A DNA stretch of 64,000 bases from Orychophragmus violaceus (Eukaryota; Streptophyta; Magnoliopsida; Brassicales; Brassicaceae). A program made the position numbers and the translations under genes. Numbering within the stretch: position 1 is the stretch's first letter; every line of letters starts with the position of its first letter. Under the pieces are notes generated by a model, which was not told the DNA's origin, made no database searches, and saw nothing but the letters and a program-made list of their open reading frames with translations. Location of the stretch: assembly GCA_030180135.1 (NCBI GenBank), contig CM058231.1:46944235-47008234 (forward strand), given 5' to 3'. Positions 31,941-42,480 of this stretch are shown in pieces.

Positions 31941-32138
31941 TGTTGTCCAAGGAAAAAGGTGGTTTTTATGTTTAAGACCTTTTGGATTCCATGAAACTCT
32001 TTTAAGGCTGTGGAGGATATCAAATCCAAATATAAGGTCTTTTTGGGGAAGATCAGACCTGTATACCTTAGATTTGACCATATATCATGGAATGAGTTGG
32101 ATATAGATAGGCTTACTAATAAGGGTGATATGGAAGAT

Positions 32139-32700
32139 CTAGCCATTTGCAGCTCTGAATGATACTGAACAAGAGATCCAATGTAAGGACAGAAGTAAAT
32201 CTGGCTTGATGATGGAAGATGCTGCTCCAGTATCAAAGAAATCTACGACGGGTATGAGCTTGTCATACTTGGTAGGGAAGATGTTGATTTTGGCATTCAG
32301 AGATGGTTGAGATAAGTATACTAATTCTTCATCTAGCTGATCCGCTTTACAAGCGCCGAGTGTGTCTAAAAGCATAAATTGGTCATCTCCATGTTCAACT
32401 ACCATTACAATGACTGTGTCGTCCGCTGGTTCGTCATTGAGAGAGAATATTTATTCAATGTCTGAATCATCAATATCTTCAATTTTGGCTAGATGTCCAA
32501 ATAGTTTGTCTCTCTTGCTTTTGTTTGGGCACTATTTTGCATAGTGTCCTTTCTTCTTGCAGATGTAACATCGGTCTGATTTTTTGAAGCCTCTTCTTTT
32601 CTTTCTTCTGAAAAACTTCCATTTACTTCCGCCAGATAATTGAGGATAGTTCTTTTGCCATTTCTTCTCTTCTCCGAAGCTTGAGGAGCAGCTGCATTTC
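32139..32700 (-). pseudogene. Pararetrovirus zinc knuckle and aspartic protease
   Basis: A CCHC knuckle beginning CYICKKKGHYAK is read near 32535-32575, but a TAG (32532-32534) immediately precedes its final cysteine. Downstream in 32139-32405 the protease active site reads FFDTGAASSI. The two motifs lie in different frames. This order, knuckle then protease, is that of caulimovirid polyproteins. Confidence 0.78.
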
Positions 32701-32702
32701 TT

Positions 32703-33371
32703 CTACTTACATTTGATTGAAAGTTTAGGACGGTCACATGATTTTCCGAGAAGCTTTCCTTGCTCTTGTAGCTGCTTGAAGAACTTCTGGTATATTTCTC
32801 CCAATAAAGCTTGGTTAAGAGCCATATTTTTGAGAGATAATATACGCGAAGTCTCATTTCCAAGTGGTTCAGGAAGTGAGTTTAAGTAAGCTTGCTTGAG
32901 GTTGACGTCATCTATCCCATTCAAGGCGTAGAATCTTTTGGACATCCTTTCATAATGTCTTTCTAGATATTTTCTTTTTAAAGAGAAGCACCTCAGGATA
33001 AGATACTCTTCTCTTTCTTGGATGGTGTAATGATCCCTTGTGCCAAAGAACTCATTATGGATTTGTCCAATCAAAGCATCAATCGTAGGGGACTGGTGTA
33101 TTTGTAATTGCCTATAATTGCCAAGACTGGTCCACCATTGTCTGAGGCGACCATGGAACTTAGAGACCATCTTGTCAATGACTGTAGGAAAAGTGGCTCC
33201 TGGATTAAGTAGTTCTTCAGTAAGCCATGCATGCATCTCGTAGATCTTGTCTCTCTGTTTCGATGGTGAGATATTATCAAAGGAAAACCCAGCATGTGGT
33301 TCGGTGTGAACTCTTTGATTCCAATCGGGTGGAGGATGATCTCTTCGAGGTTCTCTCCTGTCTTCATACAC
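32703..33371 (-). pseudogene. Pararetrovirus capsid-like domain (222 codons open)
   Basis: An open segment has the RLRQWWTSLG block and a YLNSLPEPLG block, with a basic C-terminus shortly before the CCHC knuckle. Position and the tryptophan-rich centre fit the conserved part of caulimovirid capsid proteins. A frameshift separates it from the knuckle. Confidence 0.65.
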
Positions 33372-33380
33372 GTTTCCTTC

Positions 33381-33996
33381 TTAACTTTCCATATCTTCTT
33401 CTTCTTCTATAGTTGGTTCTGCCATCATGAAACTTGGAATGATAACTTCTTCGTCTGAACTGTCTTCAGACTGTTTTGTTTTGCGGTTTTGTATGAAACT
33501 TTTTTCTTGCTTTGCTACCTTTTCAAGGAAGTTAGATATTGGATTACTGGCATGTTCCACCATAAACTGCGTTTCACTTTTTTCAGGTAGAGCTTGAGTC
33601 TTTGATGATTCTGGCACGGTATCTTTTGGAGGATCTTTCTCTGTAGAAACAGTTGGTTGTTTCCTCTTTCTAACATGTTTCTCTTCAACAATACTGGTTG
33701 GTAAGAAAGAGCAAGAGCCAAAGTGGCTTGAGTCAGAGGAGAAGGAGAGAGGTTGTGTTGTGACAAAGTATGGTGGGGGTGTAGATCAGATAGGGTGTGA
33801 AGAGATCATATGGAATTTGGGTATGATTTTTGGGCTGTTTTTGTAGGGATTGTAACTGGTTCCTTAGTGATTTTAGTTCCGACTCCTTTTGATACATAAG
33901 GGGTGATGACATGGAAATGGTGGTTTCAAGGTGGAGGAGTTCTTGGTGGAGAGATGTTATCTTCTTATTTATTTCTTTTACTATCATCACTCGCAT
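33381..33996 (-). pseudogene. Pararetrovirus N-terminal region with coiled coil
   Basis: Two open segments. The upstream one (33733-33996) has heptad-like leucines (ITSLHQELLHLETTISM, LKSLRNQLQSLQKQ), predicting a coiled coil. The downstream one (33381-33617) is acidic and ends EEEEDMES just before the capsid-like domain. No movement-protein motif was found here or up to the primer site. Confidence 0.5.
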
Positions 33997-34427
33997 ATTC
34001 TACTGAATTTGGATCTTCGGAAAGAGGGTGGGTTGGAAAAAGGTAGATATACTTTCCATGGTGTAAGATGAAACCAGAAACCAAGACGGAATGTTATGTT
34101 CCTTATCCATGCATTGAAGTAATAATAGACCATAAGTTGTTTATTTTTTAAAAAATCAACGCTGAGAATATAGAGAAAAATTCATAAGGTGTTTTGCTAC
34201 ATAACCGAGGCAATATTCAATCATTGATACCTCAAGGTACCCGAGCATTATGACCTTAAGAATTTTCTTCCATACTCTTTTCTTTTAGCATAGTAGGATT
34301 TGTGATGTGGAGGTTCCACTAGGTGGCAACCACAAATCATACCTTCCGTACTTGCTTATGGAAGGAGACAACTCATGGATATTAGGATTTCGTAGGAAGA
34401 TACGAACCAAAGCTTAGACTGCCATGA

Positions 34428-34438
34428 CTCTGATACCA
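34428..34438 (-). other. Met-tRNA primer site of the pararetrovirus
   Basis: TGGTATCAGAG followed by TCATGGC on the minus strand marks the start of minus-strand DNA synthesis in caulimovirids. It lies about 100 bp downstream of an AATAAA. Confidence 0.7.
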
Positions 34439-34439
34439 A

Positions 34440-34794
34440 CCAAAATTACAAACACATAGTAGGTACAACCACAAAAGAGGTGTTTTAGAAATAATGTTTA
34501 AAGGAAAGACTAAGATATATAAGAATGGTGGAAGCTTTATTTATTTAGAACACTCAAAGTATCTTACAAAAGATTCTTAGGAAACTCTCAAACTCAACTC
34601 ACTTGGCTTGGAGAACATGCTCACCAAGCACCCTTATTTATAGTGGAGATTACAAGGTTTTAGTAGGTAGGTGTACCTAACTAAGTTATTTTACACATAC
34701 TCACCTAACTTAGGTAGGTGTACCTAACTAAGCTATTTTACACATGCTTACCAAACTTATTTATTTTACACAGACTTTTATTAAATTTAATTAT
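34440..34794 (-). promoter_or_regulatory. Pararetrovirus intergenic promoter region, copy 1
   Basis: On the minus strand this reads, in order: two imperfect repeats of about 46 bp with AGGTACACCTACC (about 34660-34755), a TATAAATA box at 34635-34642, AATAAA at about 34537-34547, and the primer site at 34428-34438. This is the layout of a pararetroviral genomic-RNA promoter with a terminal redundancy. Confidence 0.7.
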
Positions 34795-34829
34795 ATTTAT
34801 TCAAAAGTCACAAAAGAAGTGTTTATGAT

Positions 34830-34961
34830 CAAAGGTGTTTTAGAAATAATGTTTAAAGGTGGAAGCTTTATTTATTTAGAACACTCAATATCTTACAGAG
34901 GACTCTTAGGAAACTCTCAAACTCAACTCACTTGGCTTGGAGAACATGCTCACCAAGCACC
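34830..34961 (-). promoter_or_regulatory. Pararetrovirus intergenic region, copy 2, proximal part
   Basis: A direct copy of the leader half of copy 1, including AATAAA near 34870, ends at the GCACC target of copia E. A linker of about 35 bp (34795-34829) joins it to copy 1. Confidence 0.7.
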
Positions 34962-35646
34962 TGAAGGATTATGGGTGTTTGTTCAAGGTTTAATTCCCAA
35001 ATTACAACCTAACACATAATCTTAACAGATCTAGGTTCTTGCAAAACGAATCATAAAACCAACCTGATCTTTACCTTTTTGCAGCGGAATGATTGGTGGT
35101 AATGTCGAGATCAGATTAGAACAGATGAGATCACCTGCTCCTCCTTTGGTATCCACACTCTTACAAGCAAGGGACGGCTGCTAGACCAAAGAGATGGATC
35201 AGATCAGAAAGAGAGATTAGAGAGAGAGATGAAAATCGCGGCTGCTCGGGAGAAGAAAATCGCAGGGATCATTAGCTCCCTTAGGTTTTTCAAATCCTTT
35301 TATCTCTCATTAATGGGCCCAAGTCATTTGACTAATGGCTCATTAATCTTTTGGGCCCAAGACACAAATCAGGCAAAAGGCCTGCATTTTGTCTGGCCCA
35401 ATTCTCTGATCCAATACAGTAAATGCCACTGCATCTTACCGTATTTATTTCCATTTAACTTTCCCGTTAGCTATGGTGTGTGACCCTTAGGGATCATACA
35501 ATACTGGTAATAAGTCATAAACTTATAGATCATGAGCGGGCTCTAGCAAGTCATCATGATCACCCAGTATTTATGACTTATGTCTGATCTCGACACTTAT
35601 CATACTTTCTAGAGATAGTACGGTAGATTTCAGGACATTCCCAACA
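34962..35646 (-). repeat. Copia E left (3') LTR, 685 bp
   Basis: It starts TGAAGGATTATGGG and ends CATTCCCAACA. The next 43 bp of element plus LTR edge are tandemly duplicated (35631-35673 and 35674-35716), doubling the LTR end and polypurine tract. Confidence 0.92.
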
Positions 35647-36540
35647 ATCTCCCACTTGTACTGGAATCCTACACAGGACATTCCCAACAATCTCCCGATT
35701 GTACTGGAATCCTACATTCCCTAATCCTTTTGTCTCAATATCTCGATCTGGCATAAGGCAAGATGCGTGTCATCCTTATATAGCCAGACCATGTTTATCG
35801 GACCAGATTTGATACTGACAATGCAAACGACTTGGGCAAGTCCGTTTGGGAATGGCCATTCTCTTACCAGCTATCAAATCTCCGATTGGCCTAGAGATAT
35901 TACCTCCGTTAAACGGCAGGGACAAATCCCATCTTGTTCCATCACTATGAACTACACAATTCATAATACACCCAACCAAGTTCCGTATAGCTCCCAGTTA
36001 CGAAACAGCGTTAGACAATGATCAAAGCGCATTACTCCATGTGCAGCCACATGCATGCGAACTCAGGTCTAAGGACTATACTCTATAGTCGTATATGAGA
36101 ACTTCTTATGACACATATATTAATATCTTGCAGAGTTCTCATCAGCGGGCCATGTCCGGTCATATGCTCCCCTACATATACCTATGAGTCGACTTTGATG
36201 CCGCGCATCTATGACCCCTCGAAACTTGGTCATAAGTCTCAACACAATCTAGTCTCAACAGGTTGTTGGTGTTCCAATTTCAACAACCTTCGACTATGGA
36301 CACTATGATTTATGTCACTTCGTTAAATATGGGCTTTCAGGATCAAGTCTACTCATGTACTTCGATGGCCTATATATAGTGACATGAATCATTTTGGAAC
36401 GATTATTTATATCACAGTTAAAATAATCCAGAAATCATTAGATTTCATAAACATAAAATATTATGTTTACATGAACCTTTCAAAACAACTAGGTAAAGCC
36501 CTTTACAAACTCCCACTGAAATCAAGACTACAACTTAATT
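35647..36540 (-). other. Copia E polypurine tract and 3' non-coding module
   Basis: AAGTGGGAGAT reads on the minus strand directly after the LTR, followed by the conserved 3' module shared with copia A and C. No credible gene is seen. Confidence 0.7.
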
Positions 36541-38545
36541 TCACTCATCCTACAGCTACAGTCCGCGACTCGTGCTTAGGCATAAGGAGTGGCTTCGTTA
36601 ATAGATTAGCAACGTTTTCATTCGATGAAACTTGCTTATCTACTTAACACCTCTGTCATTTATCTCACGGAATAGGTTATACCTATCCACAAGGTGTTTG
36701 GACCTCTGATGTGCAGCTAGTCTCATCTATGCTGGGAATCACATCAAGTTCAGTGATGAACTCTTCTTTCCAAACAACCTCTTTCGCCGCTTCTCAAGCT
36801 GCGAAATGTTCAGCTTAAGTCATGGAGTCAGCAACAGTGCCTTGCACCGCCAGTTAGACACAAGATATAGCCGGACTGTGACCAAGAATTATCTTTGTCT
36901 ATTGGAAACTTGCCTTTCTGACTCTATCGACTTGTAGCACCTCACTTTCTCCGTAAATCAAGAACTTATCCTAAGTATTCCTCAGATACTTCAGAATATT
37001 CTTTACGGCAATCCAGTGATTCTTTGCTGGATTTGACTGGTCTTTACTTGTCTTGCTTAGCATTAAAGCAACATCAAAACAAGTATGTGTCATGGCATAC
37101 ATGATAGATCCAATTGCCGTCGCATATGGAATCCTATCCATGCATTCAAGCTCAGCAGATATCGCAGGACACTGTATCTTGCTTGATGAATTGCCATGTG
37201 ACATTGGCATAAAGCCCTTCTTGGATTGCTGATTACGTGTAGGACTTTGTCAATTTAAGAATCCTGACTTTGTCCTACCAGCTCTTTTGGATCTTTATCT
37301 TTAGATCCAAAATCCAAGAACTACGTGGCTTTACCCATGTCAATCAAAAAACCAACTCCCAAGCCAGTCCTTTACCGACTGCAGCATTGGAACGTTATTT
37401 TCGAGAATCAGTATGTCATCGACATACACTATGAGAAATGCAATATTGCTCCCACTTATCTATTAGTAAACGCACAGTTCCACTTCGTTCCTGTTCAAGT
37501 CAAAACCTTTGACTACTTCAACAGAACGAAGATTCCAACTCCGATGTGTTTGCTTCCATCCATGAATGGATCAATGAAGCTAACTTACACATAGTGTAAT
37601 TTTTCGGAGTCCTGGCTTACTTTCGCTTCTTTGAATTTCGCAGGTTGGTCGCTTTCAATGATCATCAGATCATGCGAACTTTCAATGATTATCAGGTTCA
37701 ACTAATGACGAGAAATCACTCTCGGATTAGTAACTGATTCATTCATATCTGTGAACTTCAGGCTCCACAGGTGTAGATTCTACAGAAATCTGTAAATCCA
37801 TCCGTTGCTCTCCCTCAACAGGTTGAGCAGCCTCCTGTATTTCTCGAATTTCTTCGAGTTACGCTTTTACTCCCACTGTTCTTCTTGGAAAGTAACTTCC
37901 CCTCTTAGAAAACAGAATGGACGTAAAAGGTAACAAGCCTTGGTTTCCCTAGGACAACCAGCGAAGTAGCACAACTACAAATACTCAGTAAAGACGAATT
38001 TGGATCGATTCCAGTCCACATTTACGTGGTGTCTTTCAACTGATATTGGTGGAACTATTTCAGCGTAAACTTAGATATTTCTAGAGCGTTATTCTTAAAG
38101 AATATCATGGAAGATTCGTGTGACTCATCTTTAATCATTTCTAATAAGATCTGATTCATTCTCACAGAAACACCTCTAGGTTTTCAGGAGAAATGAGCTG
38201 TGAAACGACTTCACACTCATTCAGATGATCACACAATCAATGACTTAAGTATTCTCACTCGTGATCTAATCCAGAGTCTTAATACTTCTGTCATTCAGAT
38301 TCTATACTTCATTCTGGAACTCTTTCGACCATGTCAAAGAATTCCGACTTGTGTCTCATCAAATGAACACAGTCACACTCACTGAAGTAATCAGTAGAGA
38401 CAATGAAGTACAGGAAATTTTCTCTGGCATTACTGCTCATCGGACCACATACATGAGTTTGTCCAATGTCCAATAAGCCTTTGGGCTTTTCTCTAGCTCG
38501 GCTAAGATGGGCCCTTTGTGTTTTGGTCCAGTAAGAAGAATTCAA
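36541..38545 (-). pseudogene. Copia E pol remnant with RT core missing
   Basis: On the minus strand an integrase start with HVCGPMSSNARENFLYFI lies at 38309-38545. The RT thumb and RNase H homologous to copia A follow at about 36541-37480; one short open piece (36971-37210) carries MDRIPYATAIGSIMYAM. The pre-RT linker meets late RT at about 37560-37620, the family's shared deletion point. Confidence 0.8.
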
Positions 38546-39042
38546 GTCTCATAAGATATCCATTCAAATGAGCCCAAAAGTCCATAACTATGGGGTTTCT
38601 GAATCCGACTTACTCTATGTGACCAAAACATTTATGCCAAGAAAAATCAGGTTTAATTCATCAGATTTAAACCAATTCGGTATTTATGTTATATTTAGGC
38701 ACTCTTTGGTTTAAGATATAAAACCCATTCCTTGAATAGGGTGCTACAATTAACATTTCATTATGATCAAAAGAACAAAACTTGTCTTTATCAAAATGAA
38801 AAACATTCAAATTCTTTATAAGAAAATGGAAAAATAACTCTGCTTAAAGCAGGTACATTGTAGCAATTACTTAATTCAAAGCCAAGCCTCAAAGGCATCT
38901 ACAAGTGAAATCCCTACGGCTGAGGCAGCATCCCAAGCTCCTTCCAGACTCGCAGTTCCACTTGCCCTTCCTTCAACGTTCTACTGTTGTTCAGGCTCTG
39001 CATATTATAACAAATATCAGTGCCACAATCAGTATCCAATAC
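38546..39042 (-). other. Copia E gag-pol spacer, decayed
   Basis: A region corresponding to protease and the integrase zinc finger in complete copia elements. I could not read either motif; it appears degraded. Confidence 0.5.
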
Positions 39043-39933
39043 CTACAAGGTATAACTTGAAGTAATAACATGAATACCTGAGGAAGTAGTCTCATACATC
39101 AACTTTAACTCCTCATAATCTTCCATGAATTTAATGCAATCTCTTTTCCAATGCCCAATCTCTTTACAGTAGCAGCACTTACCAACGTAAGAGGTATCTG
39201 ACTCGGGCTCAGAAGACACACGCTTGCCATGATTCAAAATCTGGACAACTTTGTCTTCACCCTTGTCAGCATTAGGTTTAGTAAACCTACCCTTCTCATT
39301 CATGAGATTGTACAGGGTACTCTTCACGTTTGGCTCAACTGTCTTGAGCATATCATGCAGTTCAGTCAACGTCTTCGTTAAGCCTTTCTTGATATAGTTC
39401 CTTACGAACTTATCATAGCTTGACGGCAGTGACTGCAGAATGATCTCAGTTGCCAATTCCTGGCTAACTGGATAATCCAGTTTCCTCAGGTTATCAATGT
39501 AACCCATCATTTTACTGACATGAGGACTTACTGGATGATCATTTGGTAGCTTGCAGCTAGTGAGAGATTTAACCAACTGGTATCTCTCCACTCTTACCTG
39601 CTCCTGAAATTTCAATTTCAGGCTGCTGATCATCTCTATTGGCGACTCCATGTTCTCATATTGCTTCCGCAAATCTGAGTCCATGGTAGCCAATATCAGA
39701 CCACGCACATCTACCGCATCATTATAATGCTTATTCCAAGCATTATATACTGCATGACTGGCTTTGGATCCGATCCTCTCGGGGAGAGCTTTCTCAAGGA
39801 CATAGTCCTTTCTCTCATGCCTGAGAACTAGCCTCAGGTTCCGCGACCAAGTCAAGAAATTTGATCCGTTCAGTTTGTCCATCTCAAGGACATACCGGAT
39901 CGAGAAAGTGTTTTGATTGTTTGTGCTTGTCAT
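39043..39933 (-). CDS. Copia E Gag protein (296 aa, open)
   Basis: The frame is open with the same architecture as copia C gag: KLNGSNFLTWSRNLRLVLRH near the N-terminus, KGLTKTLTELHDMLKTVE at about residue 190, and a CCHC knuckle CCYCKEIGHWKRDC at about 254. The start is the ATG at 39933, preceded by the leader. Despite LTR divergence showing an older insertion, no stop is present. The protein would form the element's virus-like particle; other enzymes would have to be supplied in trans. Confidence 0.85.
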   Translation of the reverse strand: MTSTNNQNTFSIRYVLEMDKLNGSNFLTWSRNLRLVLRHERKDYVLEKALPERIGSKASHAVYNAWNKHYNDAVDVRGLILATMDSDLRKQYENMESPIEMISSLKLKFQEQVRVERYQLVKSLTSCKLPNDHPVSPHVSKMMGYIDNLRKLDYPVSQELATEIILQSLPSSYDKFVRNYIKKGLTKTLTELHDMLKTVEPNVKSTLYNLMNEKGRFTKPNADKGEDKVVQILNHGKRVSSEPESDTSYVGKCCYCKEIGHWKRDCIKFMEDYEELKLMYETTSSGIHVITSSYTL

Positions 39934-41478
39934 AGCTGAAATTTAGAGATAAATAGAGTTTTAGTTATTAAGTTCATAAAAGAGTAATCTTAATAACTTA
40001 TAAGAAGACTCGCATTGCATTCAAAATTTCTTTGTTTAACCTCATAAGAATGCAATGATTCCGAGACCCATGTTCAGCTAAATCCAAAGTGGGCCACTGG
40101 CCGTCACCCGGAATTAGCTTTACTTGGTAAGCATACACACAGCTAGTTATATCCATATAACTCTCGGTTGTGGATTGGGCCCAAGGCCCAATACACCAGA
40201 TGTCTCAAGGCCCGGGACTCCCGATGGCCCAGTCAAGGAAACCAATCTCTTACAGGCAAATAATCACTAAAGTCTGGGACTCCCAATGAAATTAGTGACT
40301 ATATACTACTTTACTTACGCGAAAACAGATACCTCACACTGTAAGCCATATCTGTAATCAAATAAGCGTTAAGTAGCTGACAAGATTGGAAAGACATCCA
40401 AGCTTGATATTGTTTTTTTTGAGGATTTTTAAGTTTTATTTCCAAAAATAGAAGATTACTATTTTGGGAAACTTTCTTATTTTAGAAACTTTCTAAATTT
40501 AGTAACTTACTAAAAATAGAAATTTCTAATTTAATATTTCATTAAATATTTTGGGTTGGGTCACAAATTATAGGCCCAATTCTTTGGCCCAAGACCATAG
40601 AATTCCAGCTGGCCCAATAATTTGACATAACCGATCTGGTTTATTAATTCTGGTCCAAGACCAAATTAACTATCAAAACCATCGGTTATTTACTAAACCA
40701 GACCAGCTCTAAATTATTTGGTCCAACCAAATCAAACTTAGACCAGCTTTCGGTTTAGGTTAAAATTCAATTTTTGAATTTTAATCCGGTTTAACCAGAA
40801 ATTAAATAATACCATGTATTAAATAATTTCCAGCAAACCGCGATTTTGGGTTAAGGCTTAAACCACAATTAATTAAATAATTAAATATTCAACAAACACA
40901 AAATCGTTTGTTAATATTCTAATTACACAATATACAAAATCCTCATTAAAGCGATCTCAATATATTTTGTCAACACCACACGATTTTGTTGAACCAACAA
41001 AATCACACGATTTTGTTCTTTCATTAACTAAGTCAACATTAACCTCTTACAAATCGACAGCAAAGACAAAAACGATCTTTACTTAATCCAAATCAATAAT
41101 CGATCGTGATTATTAACAGTCAACAATCGTAACAAGCTTTTCACTAGAAGACAAAACATCAATTTCAATTAATCAACAAGAGATTTCAACTTCGTCCAGT
41201 TCGCTAAAGACATTCACAAAAGACAAAACACATTTGACTTTATGCACATCGATTCAAAACCATGCGATTATTAATGGGTTTGACTTTATACAATCGCATG
41301 ATTAGGTTCAATACACAGAAGATCAAAACCATGCGATTATTAGACAAGACCACATTCGATTAGCAATTAGGGTTTAATGTTTTTCTTTAATCAATTTTCT
41401 TTCAAAATCAATTCTAAACATTAAACATTCATATGATCCTTTTTCACAAGAAACCTAATGCCTAGGCTCTGATACCAC
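39934..41478 (-). other. Copia E leader and primer site
   Basis: About 1.5 kb without a credible gene. The part next to gag resembles the copia C and D leaders. Further right it is A/T-rich with recurring words such as ACACGATTTTGTT and AACCATGCGATTATTA. The primer site lies at about 41465-41477. Confidence 0.65.
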
Positions 41479-42149
41479 TGAAGGATTATGGGTGTTTGTT
41501 CAAGGTTTAATTCCCAAATTACAACCTAACACATAATCTTAACAGATCTAGGTTCTTGCAAAACGAATCATAAAACCAACCTGATCTTTACCTTTTTGCA
41601 GCGGAGTGATTGGTGGTAATCACAAGATCAGATTAGAGCTGATGAGAATCGGCTCCTCCTCAAGTATCCACACTCTTACAAGCAAGGGACGGCTGCTAGA
41701 CCAAAGATATGAATGATCAGAGAGAGAGATTAGAGAGAGAGAGGCTCGCGGCCACAAGGAGAAAATCGCAGAAGCTTAGCTTCCTTAGGGTTTTCTGATT
41801 CTCTTATATCTCATTAATGGGCCCAAGTCATTAGACTAATGGCTCATTAATCTTTTGGGCCCAAAACACAAATCAGACAAAAGGCCTGTATTTTGTTTGG
41901 CCCAAAACTCTGATCCAATACAGTAAATGCCATTGCATCTTACCGTATTATTTCCATTTAACTTTCCCGTTAGCTATGTTGTGTGACCCTTCGGGATCAT
42001 ACAATACTGGTAATAAGTCCTAAACTTATAGATCATGAGCGGACTCTAGCAAGCCATCATGATCACCCAGTATTTATGACTTATGTCTGATCTCGACACT
42101 TATCATACTTTCTAGAGATAGTACGGTAGATTTCAGGACATTCCCAACA
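41479..42149 (-). repeat. Copia E right (5') LTR, 671 bp
   Basis: Same termini as the left LTR, followed by the GCACC target duplication. Confidence 0.92.
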
Positions 42150-42154
42150 GCACC

Positions 42155-42390
42155 CTTATTTATAGTGGAGATTACAAGGTCTTAGTGGGTAGGTGTACCT
42201 AACTAAGTTATTTTACACATGCTTACCTAACTTAGGTAGGTGTACCTAACTAAGCTATTTTACACATGCTTACCAAACTTATTTATTTTACACATGCTTT
42301 TATTATATTTAATTATATTTATTCCCCATGTCTCCTAAAAGAGGAGTAGCGTACGCCTTATCTGTTGTTAAAGTCCATGTCGTCTTCCTC
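42155..42390 (-). promoter_or_regulatory. Pararetrovirus intergenic region, copy 2, distal part
   Basis: TATAAATA on the minus strand at 42157-42164 and the upstream repeats of about 46 bp match copy 1. Copia E is inserted only a few bases downstream of this TATA box. Confidence 0.7.
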
Positions 42391-42480
42391 GCTGTCAGAA
42401 TACGCCTCAACGACATAAACTTTGTGGCCAGGGATGTACCTTTTGACTTTGTACTTTTTCCCCTCGTGATGTAGCCCCAA
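42391..42480 (-). pseudogene. Pararetrovirus C-terminal ORF end, copy 2
   Basis: It reads KKYKVKRYIPGHKVYVVEA followed by an acidic tail, matching the end of the 29622-30125 ORF. Copy 1 has a stop where this copy continues for about 15 residues. Confidence 0.75.

Larger units (their letters stand above)
29610..34440 (-). mobile_element. Endogenous pararetrovirus (Caulimoviridae-type), decayed
   Basis: Minus-strand order is primer site, coiled-coil region, capsid-like domain, CCHC knuckle, aspartic protease, RT, RNase H, then a C-terminal region. No integrase and no LTRs were found. RT and RNase H blocks (FCIPDHHYHW, FIPLGLKIAPSLFHQ, YIDDILLIS, TDASDCYWG) are of the plant pararetrovirus type, closest in my memory to petuvirus/florendovirus relatives. 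Upstream is a promoter-like region with TATA box and AATAAA. Numerous frameshifts and stops split the polyprotein into at least eight open segments. No movement-protein domain was recognised. Confidence 0.78.
34962..42149 (-). mobile_element. Copia E, complete non-autonomous element (7188 bp)
   Basis: The LTRs (34962-35646 and 41479-42149) differ at several percent of sites, so it is the oldest complete copia here. The target duplication GCACC lies at 34957-34961 and 42150-42154. The Met-type primer site is at about 41465-41477 (minus strand). The gag ORF is open; pol is deleted and decayed in the same way as copia A and C. It lies within the promoter of the second pararetrovirus copy. It lacks the 21-bp-spaced palindromes. 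Confidence 0.92.

Noticed and set aside
34418..34440. tRNA gene fragments at the TGGTATCAGAG sites (also 17204, 24655, 26299, 41465, 52391, 58552, 61679)
   Set aside because: Only the 3'-end complement of initiator tRNA is present, next to LTRs or a viral leader; these are primer binding sites.
29610..34440. Ordinary gypsy element with lost LTRs
   Set aside because: RT/RNase H blocks, absence of any integrase sequence and the TATA-AATAAA-primer-site layout fit a pararetrovirus better; a tree would settle it.
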